Origin: Todiramphus chloris collaris
Lineage: Eukaryota; Chordata; Aves; Coraciiformes; Alcedinidae
Length of the DNA stretch: 64,000 nucleotides
Reading direction: 5' to 3'
NCBI GenBank assembly: GCA_025345505.1
Contig: JANVCC010000030.1
Location: 6,438,254-6,502,253 of the forward strand
Below the pieces are notes generated by a model that saw only the letters and a program-made list of their open reading frames with translations, was not told where the DNA came from and did not search any database. Shown piece after piece: positions 51,742 through 63,786 of the stretch (its first letter is position 1; the number at the start of each line of letters is the position of its first letter). Both the position numbers and the translations under genes were made by a program.

Positions 51742-52399
51742 ATCATCTTTCTCCTGGTCAATTAATGTATAATAATGAAGCTTTTTTTTTTTTCCAGTCA
51801 GTCACAGCAAAGATTTAATCACACATTTTACAAATCACCTTGTTTTTAGAAGCAGCACATGATACATCCTCATTTTCCTAGATGCCACATGATATGGGAT
51901 CAGTCAAATCTAACGGAGTGACGGACACAGCCTAAACCTATCAATTCTTAAGCTGTTTCCCTAGTTACTGTTTAAAGGCACTTTCAAACTTTCAGTTAAT
52001 CACAGATAGCACAGACCTTTCTGTTTGGTTTCACACATAATTTGTAGAAATGGCTGAGAGTATGGGTCGAGCCACCAGCTCTGCAATCACAGACCACAAG
52101 GATAATTGGCCTTATGATGAATAACTGAGGTCTTCGAGAAGGGTGCCTTTTCATCCCTACCCGAAAAAGCACAAAGCAACAGGGAACTTTGCATCAAAAA
52201 GAAGTTTCCTCTCACTAATTCAAAGGAAAAAAGAGGGTGCTGCATCACAGCTTGCCTTCCGCCAGTGTGCTTGACCTTGCAGGCTGCAACATAAAAAAAT
52301 CCTTGTAACTGTGTTGGTAAATAAACTGATTCAGCCTGACATTGTGGTGATGGTAGAAGTGATATACATAGAACATCAAGCTGTCATTTCTATAAAATG

Positions 52400-52423
52400 A
52401 TATATATATATATTTTTTTTTTT
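52400..52423 (+). repeat. (TA)n then poly-T simple repeat
   Basis: About six TA units run straight into eleven T. This is an ordinary microsatellite-type tract. Confidence 0.9.
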
Positions 52424-53956
52424 AAACTAGCGGCACTTTGGAAAGTGCCTTAAAACACAGCAATCTTTCAGACAATTTTCTTGTGTTATAACATCAAAAC
52501 CAAAAAGGGATGAAGGCTGTATTCAAGGGCTAAAAGACAAGGAAAGGGCGTTTTGAAAATGTTCATCACTGTAATTACAAATACAACAGTTGTTATTTGT
52601 ATAAGACTGGAAACAAAGAAATATGAAACTTATTATAAGCTTCCTGAACATTTACTAAATTTAAACATCCATAATTTAAATTTCAGCTTCAGTTACGTTC
52701 AAGCCATATTCATTTTAAACAACCTTTCAACTAAAATATGACACAAAATCATCATTAAGCGCTGGTAACACTTGAGCCTTGCAAGCAAGGAAGCATTCTT
52801 CTTGAAATATAACCTTGTATTACTTCCACAAGAAACTGAAAAGTACAGTTTTCTCATGCAAATAACACTGCAGTTGCTCCCTACCCATTGTTAATCTCAC
52901 TGGAGCACAGACACCTCTGAATACCTCTGGCAAACATATCACACATTGCTCAGGCAAAGGATTAGGTGCCTATTTAGCTTTAAAAATCTGACATCTGTTT
53001 TATGAGATTATAGCACCTAGTTCACAGGTAAATTTCTATTTGCAAATATTTCTTTGGACTCCTATGAAAAGTTAAAAAGAAGACTGAAGTATTGATATTC
53101 TTTCAGCTCCAGTGTAGAATTTCTTTACTAGTGCTTGAAAATATCAATTATACTAAAACTTACAGTTAATTGTTGTTTACATAACTGTAATTTATTATGT
53201 GTGGGTAGGACTCCGACACTATTTTTAAAATTTATGATTATGGCTGTCTGCTATGCTTTGAAAATCATGGCTTTATAATTAACACACAGAGTATTAAACA
53301 AAGTTAATATTTCAAAGACAATATTTTATGAAAGAGCAAGAAGAATGCACTTTCTCACAAAACAGCAGTTAGAATTATTTAAATCCAAAGCCTAAGCAAT
53401 CACATGGTTCATTTTAACTAAAATAAATCACCAAGAATCAAACAGGAACTCCAGACTGAAGGGAGGGAAGACAAAGAAGAGCACTTGGGGATAGAAGGAT
53501 GCTTCAGACAAAGGTGGGGGATAGAAGGTGCAGCCATATAGCACTTATGTCACTCCCCGTATCTGAACTGGGGTACACATTCAGCCACAGCAACTGAGAC
53601 AAAGGTGTACTGAAAACCAGTTTTCTGTGTGATGGGGAAGGGAAAAATGATGTTTTATTAGGAAGCCAAAAGTTGTGTTTCCATGGGATTAACATAAGTC
53701 AGCTGCTGTTGGGTATTCCCCTACACGAAAATAAAAATGTCACAGTAGCATAAAGCAGTCCTGTGTTTGAAGACAAAACAAAGCAGTTAAAGAACTGGTA
53801 AATATAACCTTAAGAATAGGGGAAATTACTATTTTAATTGACTGAATGACATTTCTGAGCCATCACAGGCAAACCCAAGAAAAAGACAGAGATGCTTACT
53901 CCCAGTACTGACACAGTCCAGAGGCCAGGGAATGCTCAGAGCAATGTGAAGCAGCA

Positions 53957-54005
53957 GAGGAGCTTGTGTGCAAGACAATGCTGAGGAGCTTGTGTATAAG
54001 ACAAT
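53957..54005 (+). repeat. 23-bp direct repeat, 26-bp period, imperfect
   Basis: GAGGAGCTTGTGTGCAAGAC followed by AAT (53957-53979) is repeated as GAGGAGCTTGTGTATAAGAC plus AAT (53983-54005), with two differences. This is a small local tandem duplication that has had time to diverge slightly. Confidence 0.9.
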
Positions 54006-54469
54006 CAGGAAATGGATTTGGAGCTGATTAGCAGAGGAGCAATTTTCTCCTGGAAGCTGTAACAGTTCAGATCAACTTTTGTTTTTCTTCAAAACACTAG
54101 CTCACAGAATACAGCAGAGCTGTTACATAAACCATAACAGCAACGAAAGCAGCCCCAGTGCTACTGAGCAAAAACGTAGCAACAGCAAGTGTTTTATGGG
54201 GACAATGACTATCTTGCCCCTGTTGTGTTACGTGCCATTCAAGTATCCCTCCCAGAGTACATGCTGCCGTAAAACTCTTACTGCATTGCATTTCTTCTTT
54301 GGCAGTGTAATACCCACTGCCAGAGGTTTATGTTTGTATAGAGGGTGTAAGAGCTTATTCAGAGGGAAATAAGTTAGAGCTGGTCCGGATATTACATTGC
54401 CTTTTTGGAAAGTAGAATACAGCAGTAGGCAAAGTCACTGTCTATTTCTTCTCTTACCCACCACGGAAC

Positions 54470-54705
54470 AATAAGGGAGGTTTAGGTTGGATGTTAGGCA
54501 AAATTTATTCCCTAAGAGGGTTGTCCAGCTCTGGCCCAGGATTCCCAGTGAAGTGGTGGAGTCCCCATCCCTGGAGGAATTTAAAAGCTGTGTAGACATG
54601 GTGCTGAGGGACATGGTTTAGTGGTGGCCTGGCAGTGATGGGTTAATGGTTGGACTCAATGATCTTAAAGATCTTTTCCAATCTAAACAATGCTATGATT
54701 CCATG
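54470..54705 (+). mobile_element. CR1 LINE 3' fragment, about 235 bp
   Basis: Forward CR1 end of a different kind from the copies at 40277 and 57236. Anchors are 'gggaggtttaggttggatgt', 'ggtggagtccccatccctgg', 'ggacatggtttagtggtggc', 'tgggttaatggttggactca' and 'atgatcttaaagatcttttc', then 'caatctaaacaatgctatga'. The phrase 'gacatggtttagtggtgg' marks this CR1 group in birds. The copy keeps its 3' end and has lost all of ORF2. Confidence 0.93.
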
Positions 54706-56148
54706 ATAATCATAGTAAAGGACCTCCAACAGGAGCCTGTCCCAAAGGAGTGTGCAAAGGACCCAAGCTGAAGGGGTCCAGCTACAGAAGACAATAAATT
54801 TGACTTGATAAAACACAGCTTTTCATATGCCTATCTCAGACTTGCTTGCAGGCACCATAAATAACATTTCATGTTGCTACTATATGAACCACAAATAGTT
54901 TCATCAAAAACAATTAACTTGAATGAGGTTTTTTTTCATCTTTGGTATATAAAAGAACCTTCATAGGCTGTAAGCACTATAGGAGATAGTCAGCACTGCC
55001 TTGCCTTCTGTTTTAAGATTAAGTCAAGGTATACATTCACATTTCAGAGAAAAAGAAAGCCATGTACTGAAGTGAGACTCTTATTAAAATATCTTTTCTC
55101 ACAAGTAATCAGATTGAAACCAGCAGTGAGAAGTTCATAATCACTGTGATTCTGAACATTTATTATCATTCACTCTAACATCAGTTTATAGTCTGGAAAA
55201 CATTCCATGAGAGCACCCATGGAGATATAGTTATGCTGGGAAAAGAGGAAAAGAATATACTAGAATGCATGAGTTCACTTTGTACTGCAGTTGTTGTAAA
55301 GTAACCAACTTTTGTCTTAAATTCACTTTATTTTACCTTGCGGAGCAAGTACTGCTTTAAGCTCTGCAAATTAAAAATGAATCTCTTTAAGAACAAGCCG
55401 AGCTCCTTTCACTGGATTCATAAAACAGCTGTCGGGGGAGATGTGTTGAGCCCAGGAGAATGAGACTCACCATCCTTCACAGCAGGTATTAAAAATCCCA
55501 AAGAAACTTGAAGCAGTGTTCTCCAGTATGTCCAGGGGAATATCCAGAAGGATAAATGGGAGAATAATGAAGAAGGGCAAAACCTGAGCAACGGGTGCTC
55601 AGACTCAGATTTCTCAGCAGGTAAGCACGATTCCAGAATTTGTCAGGAATACTTTCATCATGCTTGGAGAAAAACGCTGTGTGGTTAGCATAGTCCTGCC
55701 TATTTAACAACCACCTCACTCATCAGGCTGATGTGGCTCCCAGAACTCAAAAATGGAATTTTCTCTTCAGATATCAGAATCATTTAACGCTACCACTCAA
55801 TGGAAACAGAAGGGCTTTCATTTAGAAAAACTGATCGACCCAGAGATCCAGAAAACAGGTAAAGGGGGGAATATATGTTCTGTTACCCCTCTCTGTGAGG
55901 AGAGAAATACAGTGAGTGGGACGTTCATATTACTCTTTCAGTGGATTTCTGCTTAACTGAATGTTGACTACCAAAGTGGATTTATCAGATCTGCACAAAC
56001 GGCCTAAGCTGCCGAGGAGCAGGATACTTTTTCCATCAGCTTAACGCTGCCAGGCCACACAAAAAATTGGGGACCAAACTTCCAGTCTTTTAGATTGTTG
56101 GCTGCATTTTGGTAAAATCACTTGAAAGTATTCATACAGCCAAAAGGC

Positions 56149-56169
56149 TTTTTTTTTTTTTCCCCCCCC
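56149..56169 (+). repeat. Poly-T then poly-C tract
   Basis: Thirteen T followed by eight C, then TTTT. A pure pyrimidine run on the + strand, in unique DNA. Confidence 0.9.
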
Positions 56170-56675
56170 TTTTAATGAAAGAAGCAACACTATCTTCTCT
56201 TTTTTGGTCTCTTCTGAAGAGACAGTAAACTCTAGTGCATATATGAAATACTTTCATGGCTGGACCAAGAGGTCCATATCTAGTAGAATGTTTTGCCATG
56301 AATGCTTTGCACCAAGACCAGATTTCGTCTTACAGGCATGTGCAGACCCAAACACATGGCTTTGTGGTCTGAGACTTCTATGTCTTGAAAAGGTCATATG
56401 ACAGGCACCAAAATGATGCCACTCCTTCCATATGGGACAATTCAGAAAAATAACTGACAGGAGGAGATGTGTAGTTGTGGGTGCTCTTCAGGATTCTAAG
56501 ACAAAGGATGCCTGGATATCACAGCAGCACCAAAATGAGGTCACTTCCAAGGCATTTTCAGCCAAGGATAGCCCATGCCTGTGATTAAACATGGCTTGGG
56601 GCAAGCACCAAGCCTGCAGGAAATGCATCCGCCCTCTGAAATCAAAGATATTTTCAAATGCTACTTGTCCATATG

Positions 56676-56743
56676 AAAAAAGAAAAAAAAAAAAAAAAAG
56701 GCAAACCAAATAGATTTCAAAACATGTGGGGAAAAAAAAAAAA
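56676..56743 (+). repeat. Two A-rich tracts
   Basis: A6-G-A17 at 56676-56699 and A12 at 56732-56743, separated by unique sequence. No SINE or retrocopy body could be recognised next to either tract. Confidence 0.85.
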
Positions 56744-57235
56744 GGCCCTAAAATGTCCAGAGGGGCTGTCTGGTCAGTGTTTCTGTTCCTCTTTATCGCA
56801 AGCTAGCAAGGAACAAACCCCTGTCATTGCGATTTTTCACACAGTTTAAGCGCGTGTGTACTTTGCAGCTGACGACTCATCCACTGGCCCAGAGCAATCC
56901 TGGGTGTTACTGATACAGAGCAACTACTAATATGAAGAACAGAAGACAAACTCCTGGAAAACAGCAAACTGCTTCCCCCAGACAGGCATCCCAATGGTTT
57001 TGGTTGCTCTACAGAACTCCCTGAAGGTGCCCTGGAGCTTCCACCATGACCGCGGAAGACACTTTGCTGCATCCACAGTCACTCCGCTCCCAGTGCTCAC
57101 CTGGAGCATCGCACCTCTCCCATCTCCCTTTTCTCTCAGACCAGAGACTGATGATAATGGGAAATACGTCAACGTCAAATGAAGCATTGACAAATCTACT
57201 TCAAATAAACTCAGTTGAGCTCCCCTAGTTTGCTA

Positions 57236-57891
57236 CCACAGAACTGTAAGGGTAAAAAGGGCCCTCTGGAGATCATTTCGTCCAACCCTACTGCTCTAGC
57301 GGGGTCACACAGAGCAGGGGGCCCAGCATCGCATTGTCCAGGCAGGTTTGGAATCTCTCCAGAGAAGGAGACCTGGGCAGCCTGGGCCAGGCTCTGCCAC
57401 CCTCATGGCAAAGAATTTTTCCTCCTGTTCAGAAGGAACCTCCTGGGTTCCAGTTCATGCCTGTTGCCCCTTGTCTTGGTGCTGGGTACCGCTGAAAAGA
57501 GTCTGGCCCCATCCTCTTGATCCTTGCCCTTTAACTATTGATCAGCACTGATCAGATCCCCTTCTCAGTCTTCTCAAAGCTAAACAGCCCCAGGTCTCTC
57601 AGCCTTTCCTCATCAGAGGTGATCTGGTCACCCCAGCATCTTTGTACTCTTCTTTGGACTCTTTCCAGTAGTTCCCTGTCTGTCTTGAACTGGGGAGCCC
57701 AGAACTGGACACAACACTCCAGATATGTCCTCAGTAGGGCAGTGTAGAGGTGAGGGAGAACCTCCCTCAACTTGCTGGCCATACTTCTCCTCACACACCC
57801 CAGGAGATCACTGGCCTTCTTGGCCACAAGGCCCACTGCCAGTTCATGGTGAACTTGTCCCCAGGACTCCCAGGTCCTTCTCCACAGAGCT
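57236..57891 (-). mobile_element. CR1 LINE, about 655 bp, reverse, ORF2 remnant
   Basis: This is the second-longest CR1. On the + strand it starts in a worn 3' end, then shows 'cacagagcagggggcccagc' and 'aggtttggaatctctccaga'. About 12 bp are missing at the usual 'gactccacaacctctctggg' site. It runs on through 'gaaaagagtctggccccatc' to ORF2. On the reverse strand an open frame at 57552-57836 reads GLVAKKASDLLGCVRRSMAS, then [20 protein letters not shown], and ERLRDLGLFSFEK. This is the C-terminal part of CR1 ORF2, past the catalytic core. It is 5'-truncated and carries no endonuclease. It is close in sequence to the copy at 40277. Confidence 0.95.
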
Positions 57892-58954
57892 AAACACTGT
57901 TTATTACACTACAAGCTCAAGAAGAAGTCACTGTGCATTTGAGAACTATACTATGCTGCTAAAGAAAAGAGGAGGGGAAAAATATGGAAAAGAAAGACCT
58001 CACTACTTCCTAGCAGACACAGAGCTTCACAGACAGGACAGGGAGGAGTGGTGGGGAGCTGACCAGTAGCATCTCTTGGCAGGAACCCAGTGAATGCTCC
58101 CCTGCACAAAGGCAGCACGCTTAATCTGGATTCTCCCTACCTCTGCTCTTCAGCAGCTTCAGCTTCTGCAGGTTAGAGCTTGTACAGAGGGAGTTTGAGC
58201 ACATAGATGTGCAGCTGAAAAGAAAGAGCCACAGTAGAGAGAACCTGAATCCACCGGGGCTTTCCCTTAATTTTGGAGGCAGAGAAGGATGGAGAGAGGT
58301 GAACACAGGCATTTGGTTCTTGCTTTTTAGTGTGGATTGGGAAAAGGTAGCTGCCATTGGAGAGGATAGCTGGGGCCTGGGAAATGTGATCTCTGATTGT
58401 TAACAAACGTTCATCTGAGGAATGAACTAAAATAATATCAATAAGGAATGATAAGGTAAAGTACAAGCTCAGCATAGGAGCAAGGGATTAGAGGACTAGT
58501 ATATATTGCACTAAGTATATGCTGTGTGATGTTGAAATTATTTTTAAACAACAAATAATCAAGTGTTCTTAAGTGAAAAGCAGCTAAATGATTATGAAAC
58601 AGATTCCTATCCCACTTTGTGTTGACTCAACTGCTCTGAGCAGGTCCCAGCTTTCAGGGAAGGCAGACTCCAGCCTCCTGCTTCCCCCCTCTGAAAAACT
58701 CAGCCTAATGAGTCACATTTTAATATCCTCAGGCTGCAGCATATTAAAAACAAAAATGTCAGAAACCATTTTTAAAACTTAGCTCCTGGAATTTCAAAGT
58801 GCACTTTAGAACAATTTCCTAAATAAGAGTTTCAAAATTTGCTGAGGATTATTCTGAATTAATCCAGCAGCAGAAGTTGTGCTTCCTAGGGAAAGATCCC
58901 TGGCAGTACATTGCACGAATACCCCTGCTTAGAAACCATTTTCATCTCTTCCAG

Positions 58955-58974
58955 AGCACAGGATCAAGTTTGAG
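58955..58974 (+). other. Candidate 20-bp microexon
   Basis: A pyrimidine-rich acceptor (CATTTTCATCTCTTCCAG) is followed after 20 bp by a near-consensus donor (GAG then GTAAGC). Both sites score well by eye. Twenty bases is not a multiple of three, so inclusion would shift a coding frame; an untranslated or lncRNA exon is equally possible. No partner exon is recognised. Isolated good site pairs occur by chance in introns. Confidence 0.15.
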
Positions 58975-60193
58975 GTAAGCCATTTACATAAATCCATAAT
59001 GCATCCACCAAGCTTTTAGTTCTCAAGGGTATTATAATGCTAATAGAGGAATGACAAAGCAGTGGTTTTATCTTCCTAGACCCAACACCTCTAGACTTGG
59101 TATCTATAGCCCTGAACGATAGCTACAGCTGGAGACTTTCCATCATAGTGTTTTCATAATCCTTACTTCTGGCCATTTATGGTCTAAAGCTGTCTGCTAA
59201 GGACTGTAAAAATGTTTTACTAAAGCAAGTTTGTCTTAAAATGTTGAAGATGGCCCCACTGTCTGAATGGATGCTTAAACTGATACGTAGTGAGCCGCAG
59301 ACAATGCACAGAACAGCTTGTGGTTGAGTTCATAAGTCAAAGCCGTTGGGTAGAGTTTCCCAGATTTCACCCTTATAAACCAGAAGCTGCAGAAATAATA
59401 CACAACACTGGTCAGTCCTGCTGGGTCTACCACCCTGCTCCAGTAAAGTCAGTGACAGATAAACAACTGTTGAGGCTGAAGACCAGAACCTATACATAAA
59501 ATCATTCTTGATGGAAAAGTACAACCTTTTTTGACGGTGCAGAGAAACAGCCTTCCATGCTTTCTTGTGTCCTAACCCTCTTTGGCCAACAAAACTCTAG
59601 TTCTTCCAGCACTCTTCTCCATACCATTTTTCTAGGTTAAAACACAGTTGAGGGTATTTCTTCTGCCTCAAAATTTAAGTCTCTTTTAAGTATAGAAAAG
59701 TCAAAATAAAGCCAGCAGGGCTTTCTCCTGGGAAGAATCGTGATGGCGGTCTGGACCCCTATTGTTTCAAAACCTCAAAAGGTTTCTTCCAGCCAGTAAT
59801 AAGCAGAGACCTAAGTTCCTCACTCATATAGATCCAATGGTATAACAGCGAGATATAGGAATAGCACCAAGAACTATAGATATACTGCTGCAAAGTCCCT
59901 GGTAGCAAAGAAGTAATAATTTTTCATAACTTTTTGAGCCTTCTCCCCATACCACACAGACCAAAGCTTGGATTCTAATTCTGGAAATACAGGGATCTAT
60001 AGCACAATGATCTTACCTGCAAAATCCTAGATGAAGCAGCTAGGGAATGAAGTCTAATAAAGAGCATCTATGGGTCAGATGTACAGTAACCAAAAGAAGT
60101 TTTGAAAAGGGAATTAAAGAATGGGCTGACACCTACAACATACTCTACCTTACTTTTTTTTTTTTTTATTTCTTATTTTTGTTTCCTTTCCAG

Positions 60194-60272
60194 AACAGGG
60201 GAACACGAAGAACACCCAGGCAGTCTACTTCAAGCTACTGAGCACCCAGAACTGCTAGTAACTCCCTTCAAG
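60194..60272 (+). other. Candidate 79-bp internal exon
   Basis: A long T tract (60154-60167) and TTTCCTTTCCAG form a strong acceptor, and the donor CAAG then GTATGT is also strong. Inside, one frame is open across all 26 codons after a single leading base; it begins TGEHEEHPGSLLQATEHPEL and ends TPFK. I do not recognise the peptide. It could be an exon of an unannotated coding gene or lncRNA on the + strand, or a decoy. A second frame has a stop, so coding use would need the first. This is the best of the three candidates. Confidence 0.22.
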
Positions 60273-62206
60273 GTATGTCCACCTCTCTCCATCAGCTTCA
60301 AGAGGAGCTCAGTCTCCTTACTTCACGCTTAAAATGTCCTTCAAAGTTTGATCCATTTTTTGACATGTGCAGGAACCTTTTTTCCCCTTTTTTAAGTGCT
60401 GTTTTTGTCAATGACCGTACATGGCACCATACGTCCTTTGAAACTTTTAGCAATAATTGATCAATTTTCAAAAGTTGGGGAGTTGTGTGCGTGGAGGGTA
60501 AATGTTTTTTGCTTTAGTGTAGCTGGGCACACAATACATCTGAAAGCAGTTAATCCAATTGCCTTTCACCCAGAGGTCAGATATTACCAAAACAACATTT
60601 TAGCAAATGTAGTCTAAAGCAGCAGTGACCTGCATACCCAACAGCCGTCTTCATCCGAGCCTCTGCAAAGATCACATTTATGGGCAGCCACATCGGATAC
60701 AAAAGTCTTGTTGTAGGGGTCAGAAAAAGAACAGAATCTCAGGCTTTTGGGGATAGTTACCCCAAATGCCATCAAAGGACCTGATCACTCCAAACCAAGA
60801 TATTTTAGACACCAGAATGTCCAGCAGAATAGTTGCCTCGATTATTTGCACCATCACCTAGCACCATTTGCACCAGGAAATGTAGGAGCAGGACAGCATT
60901 TTGCACATCAAGAATGTACTACCTTTTATGGTTGAAGCATCAAGTTGAATTTACCACTGGCAACTCATATAAATGAAGTAATCTCGTATCAAGAAAATAA
61001 CGTTGCTGCAGAACAAAATAAAACAGGAGTTTGACCCAATTTCAGATTCCCTTGGTGAATTTTGAGAGGATAAAAACAAAAGCTGATTTTTTACAAAGTA
61101 ACTTCCTTTTTTAAGCTAAAAACTAATGCATAAAGTTAATGCAAAACATTTAAATTAAAATGGCATTAAATGGAAGATTTGTAACTATGCAAAACAACTC
61201 AGCTCTTGTTAATGTAATGTTGAAACATTGTCCCTCTAGGTGCTCTTAAATGAATAAAGCCAGTAAAGCTGCCATGAATCACCTACTAAAAGATTTTGGC
61301 TATAGAGCAGGTACAGAGGGGATGTAAAAGCAGGCAAATTCTGAAATCTTAATCGTACACTCTTAATATATATTAAAGTTGGTTGTGGGAAACAGAGGCA
61401 ACATTTCAGCAAATAAATCACTTTTAGACCTTTTGCTGCATCTGTTCCCTGCATGGCCTATACCGTGCCCACCAGAATGCAGACTCCTGTGATCCAGGTA
61501 CCAGAGCTGGGGACAAGGGACAGAGGGAATGAGGAAGAGAGAAAGGGGGGAAATGGCATCATTGAAAATTTATTTTAGGTGAGTTGTTTTGTTTCTAAAA
61601 GGCCCAGCTAATGTTGTACCCTGTTATTTAGGCACAGGTGACAAAGGAAGGTCATTTTCATCTGTAATCACTGAGGAATGGATAATATGAAATGCCTCTT
61701 CCTTCCTTCAGAAGCTCTGGTTCTTTCCATATTTAAATACTAGAGAAAAAAAAAAATAAACAAAAAAAATCCTTCTTTTCCCAGTGGGCTGTCCTCTATT
61801 TCCATAACAGAAAGCTTCCAAACTATCAGGTGCGTTTCTGAGGTTTGCAAACCCTTCTCACTTGCCAAAAGCATTCATAGAAAATGCAGCTCGTGAAGTT
61901 TCCAACTGGAGCTGACCTGTATGATAAGCCTGAGCACCTGAGGAGTCCTTCTGGTTCAGAAAACCTCACCAGCTTACAACTATGAGGATTAAGTGAGGAT
62001 TCATCCCTCAACTCAGACCACACTATCCTGTAGACTAATAAACCTATAATTTTTTCAATGCATGCTGAAAAATATCCAGGACGTGACAAAAGCAGCATCT
62101 TCATATTTCCTTCCAACCATACTTGGTGATCCTACTCAGCCTTTGATAAAACACACATATATATGCACATGCACACGCTTTTTGTACATCGCTATCTTCA
62201 CTGCAG

Positions 62207-62280
62207 CTACCTGCAGGTGTTCTGCTCTCCCCCACCTGTACCAAGAACATTGCTGCCTCCATTTAGATGCAGATTTACAG
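62207..62280 (+). other. Candidate 74-bp exon
   Basis: TATCTTCACTGCAG before and ACAG then GTAAAT after make a plausible splice pair around 74 bp. The segment itself has another CAG-GTG and a C-rich pyrimidine stretch inside, so the boundaries are uncertain. No protein is recognised. It is listed because it lies on the same strand as the two candidates upstream. Confidence 0.1.
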
Positions 62281-63519
62281 GTAAATGGGAATATAAGGCA
62301 AGGAGTTGCCAATGAAAACCGAGAATATGATAGCTACTTAAAGAGATTAACTTTCTTATTATTGTGTCACTGCACACTGTAATTCAAACAGCTGGTAGCC
62401 TCATTTCTGTAACCACGGAAAATTAAACTGGGAGAGAAAGCTCCTTTTTGTGCTGTTGCTTTCATGGATACAAGATTGGTTATGTGCCTTTTGTGCCTGT
62501 GGTCCTGTATGGAAGGCTCAGAATTTAAAGGGCAAGAACAGTTGTTTTCCCTATAAAATTTGCCTTTCTTTTATTTGTCACAAAAGTAGTCCCTGTAAAA
62601 GTCTTTGGATAACCTAAACTAACTTGCCATAGTGGTATTAGCAACTCACCTTTCCCTTACAGAACACAGGTAAGCAATCAATGTAGCAAAATCAAACCTT
62701 CTTTGTTTTAACAGGTTTTTTTCCCCTAGATCGCTAATTTTTTATATTTTATGCAAAGATATGTAAAACACTGCTGTATAGGTTATGAAAAGAAAGGGTA
62801 ACTCATTTTGCTGGCAGTGGAGACACAATGGGCTGATATAAATCTGTGCCACCCCTCACACTTCTCTGGAATTTTGTGCAGCATTAATGTCAGCTTTTAT
62901 AATATTATTGCTGGTTTTAATAGGTTTTCCATGTGAACTCTTGGAGCATAAAGAAAGTGAGAACTTTGTTTCCTCCACTATAAAATCATTACTAAGCTCC
63001 TCTGAACTCTACTGCTTCTGTGGGTTAAATTAACCCTTCTTTACTGAGGAACAAGCAACAACAGGCAACCGTTTCTATGTGGGTACCTCAGGAGTGTTTA
63101 AAAATCCAGGCAGAGTATCTTTTACTCATGTGCAAATTAACTATATGGATTGGAGAAACTCAGCATGTATCATTAGCTTTGGAATTAGTTAGTTTCCTTT
63201 CAAAGCATGAGTAATTTGTATGCCTTCCTATTCCATATGGGATCCACGAGTCTTTTATTGAAGCAGCAGCTAGAGAGAAGCAATTATGAGAGAAAAAAAC
63301 ATAAGTGAACTTGAACAGATACTAGATGATTTAAAAATTCTAAGCTTATCATTCCTAAGGAAGATTTTTCCCATCGACCTAAGGAAAAAGTGAAGGGTTT
63401 ACCTTAACTGGTGGGCTAGATTGAACTCCTGACTCATGGAACAGGGATCAAGATGTGGCTCAAGCAAAGAGAAGACACAAGGGAAAGATAAAAACCTGAA
63501 ATCTAGAAAACATGACCAA

Positions 63520-63786
63520 CAAAGGAAGACTAAGAAAACTGGAGCTGTCTGGTTTGTAGGTGCTGAAGGGAAGGGATGAGAGCATTCTGCCAGTGTATTA
63601 AAGGTAACTAAAATGGTTGGGAACAAACTTCTCCGTGGTCCCTGAGGAGAAAACTACAAGTGATGAGCTGAATTTAGAGCCAAAAGGAATTTGTTCAGAC
63701 ATGAAGCAAAAATTCCGAATGGTAAGGACAGTTAGGCACAGGGACAGATTGCCCATGGAGACCACAGACTCTTCATCAACAGAAAA
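63520..63786 (+). mobile_element. Old CR1 LINE fragment (CR1-L-like)
   Basis: A worn forward CR1 copy. The order of anchors follows the end of ORF2 and the 3' region of the older amniote CR1 groups. It starts with 'aggaagactaagaaaactgg' and 'agctgtctggtttg', then a 'ccgtggtccctgaggaga' stretch, 'tgatgagctgaatttagagc', 'gacatgaagcaaaaattccg', 'taaggacagttaggcacagg' and 'gacagattgcccatggagac'. No frame is preserved. The high divergence against the other copies suggests the oldest CR1 in the window. The 3' end is not recognisable. Confidence 0.6.

Larger units (their letters stand above)
51742..54469. other. Unique AT-rich noncoding DNA
   Basis: No gene was recognised. There is a T-run at 51783-51794 and a TA repeat followed by a T-run at 52400-52423. 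A 26-bp-period duplication at 53957-54005 is listed separately. Open frames stay under 100 codons. Confidence 0.5.
54706..57235. other. Unique noncoding DNA with homopolymer tracts
   Basis: No gene was recognised. There is a T13-C8 tract at 56149-56169 and A-rich tracts at 56676-56699 and 56732-56743. A strong CAG-GTAAGC donor-like site at about 55620 has only a modest acceptor upstream and closed frames. Open frames around 56824-57228 overlap each other on both strands and are not convincing. Confidence 0.5.
57892..63519. other. Unique noncoding DNA with three weak exon candidates
   Basis: No recognised gene. Three + strand segments flanked by good splice-like sites (58955-58974, 60194-60272 and 62207-62280) are listed separately. 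A T-run at 60154-60167 forms the pyrimidine tract of one of them. The rest is AT-rich DNA with short open frames of no known family. Confidence 0.45.

Noticed and set aside
55481-55620. Exon-like segment before a strong CAG-GTAAGC site
   Set aside because: The acceptor is only modest and the frame I followed meets a stop. It could be a lncRNA exon, but nothing beyond the donor supports it.
56676-56743. A-rich tracts as tails of a SINE or processed pseudogene
   Set aside because: No element body or gene-like sequence lies upstream of either tract.
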